13,165 nt of DNA from an uncultured Atopobium sp. GTDB taxonomy: Bacteria > Actinomycetota > Coriobacteriia > Coriobacteriales > Atopobiaceae. Shown piece by piece: positions 13,148 to 13,165 of the stretch. The stretch covers positions 1 to 13,165 of the forward strand of contig CAMPCT010000039.1 in the NCBI GenBank assembly GCA_946647055.1, given 5' to 3'. The position numbers and the translations under genes are program-made. The notes beneath the pieces were generated by a model. It ran no database searches and was not told where the DNA came from. It worked only from the letters and a program-made list of their open reading frames with translations. Each line of letters begins with the position of its first letter. Position 1 is the first letter of the stretch.

Positions 13148-13165
13148 TTTGTGCGTTCGCACAAA
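13148..13165. repeat. 18-bp inverted repeat at the window edge
   Basis: TTTGTGCG TT CGCACAAA is a perfect 8-bp inverted repeat with a 2-base centre, cut by the window edge. On the minus strand a short frame through it reads CANAQTPT followed by TGA at 13139-13137, so it may be the 3' end of an upstream gene rather than a regulatory site. An operator or hairpin is the alternative. It has no U tract after it, so I do not call it a terminator. Confidence 0.45.

Noticed and set aside
1..13165. CRISPR array, tRNA genes, insertion sequences or attachment sites
   Set aside because: No spaced direct repeats, cloverleaf-like segments, transposase frames or direct-repeat att-like sequences were seen; genes fill the window.
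13035..13165. A sigma70-like promoter for the structural operon
   Set aside because: I looked for -35 and -10 elements on the minus strand between the terminator and the scaffold start and found no convincing pair.

Overview
The window holds the structural (head, neck, tail) and lysis genes of a siphovirus-type tailed phage or prophage. Every gene I accept lies on the minus strand, so the biological order runs from high to low coordinates. The DNA is very GC-rich, genes abut or overlap by a few bases, and most are preceded by strong Shine-Dalgarno sequences such as AAGGAGG. With the Gram-positive holin and NlpC/P60-like endolysin and no mycolyl-ester (LysB-type) lysin, this suggests a phage of a high-GC Gram-positive host. 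My best guess is a gut or oral actinobacterium of the Coriobacteriia type (Collinsella/Olsenella/Eggerthella relatives); this is inference from gene style, not a match. Integrase, terminase, portal and host genes are not visible, so prophage and free phage cannot be told apart.

Layout in transcription order. 13165-13035: an intrinsic terminator closing an upstream unit, then a leader with inverted repeats. 13034-11529: scaffold, HK97-fold major capsid protein and a 50-aa protein. 11511-10110: four small neck proteins (Gp19/Gp15/Gp42-type connector, stopper-like protein, gp10-like protein, tail terminator). 10082-6604: tail tube protein, two tail assembly chaperone frames joined by a probable -1 ribosomal frameshift at A AAA AAC, and a 748-aa tape measure protein. 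6604-1454: tail tip, made of a 922-aa multi-domain beta-rich protein, a Tal/gp27-like hub, and a 450-aa fibre or receptor-binding protein. 1441-1: lysis block with a 36-aa membrane peptide, a holin, an endolysin, a 44-aa membrane peptide, and the start of a zinc-ribbon protein cut by the window edge.

The genes form one head-to-lysis assembly line. Scaffold and capsid protein build the procapsid, the connector proteins close it and join it to the tail, the tape measure and chaperones set tail length, the tip proteins find the host, and holin plus endolysin release progeny. No stretch over about 130 bases lacks a gene. The plan is conventional. The points most worth a second look are the frameshift site, the long multi-domain protein where a simple distal tail protein is expected, the paired tiny membrane peptides in the lysis block, and the hairpin-rich leader before the scaffold gene.
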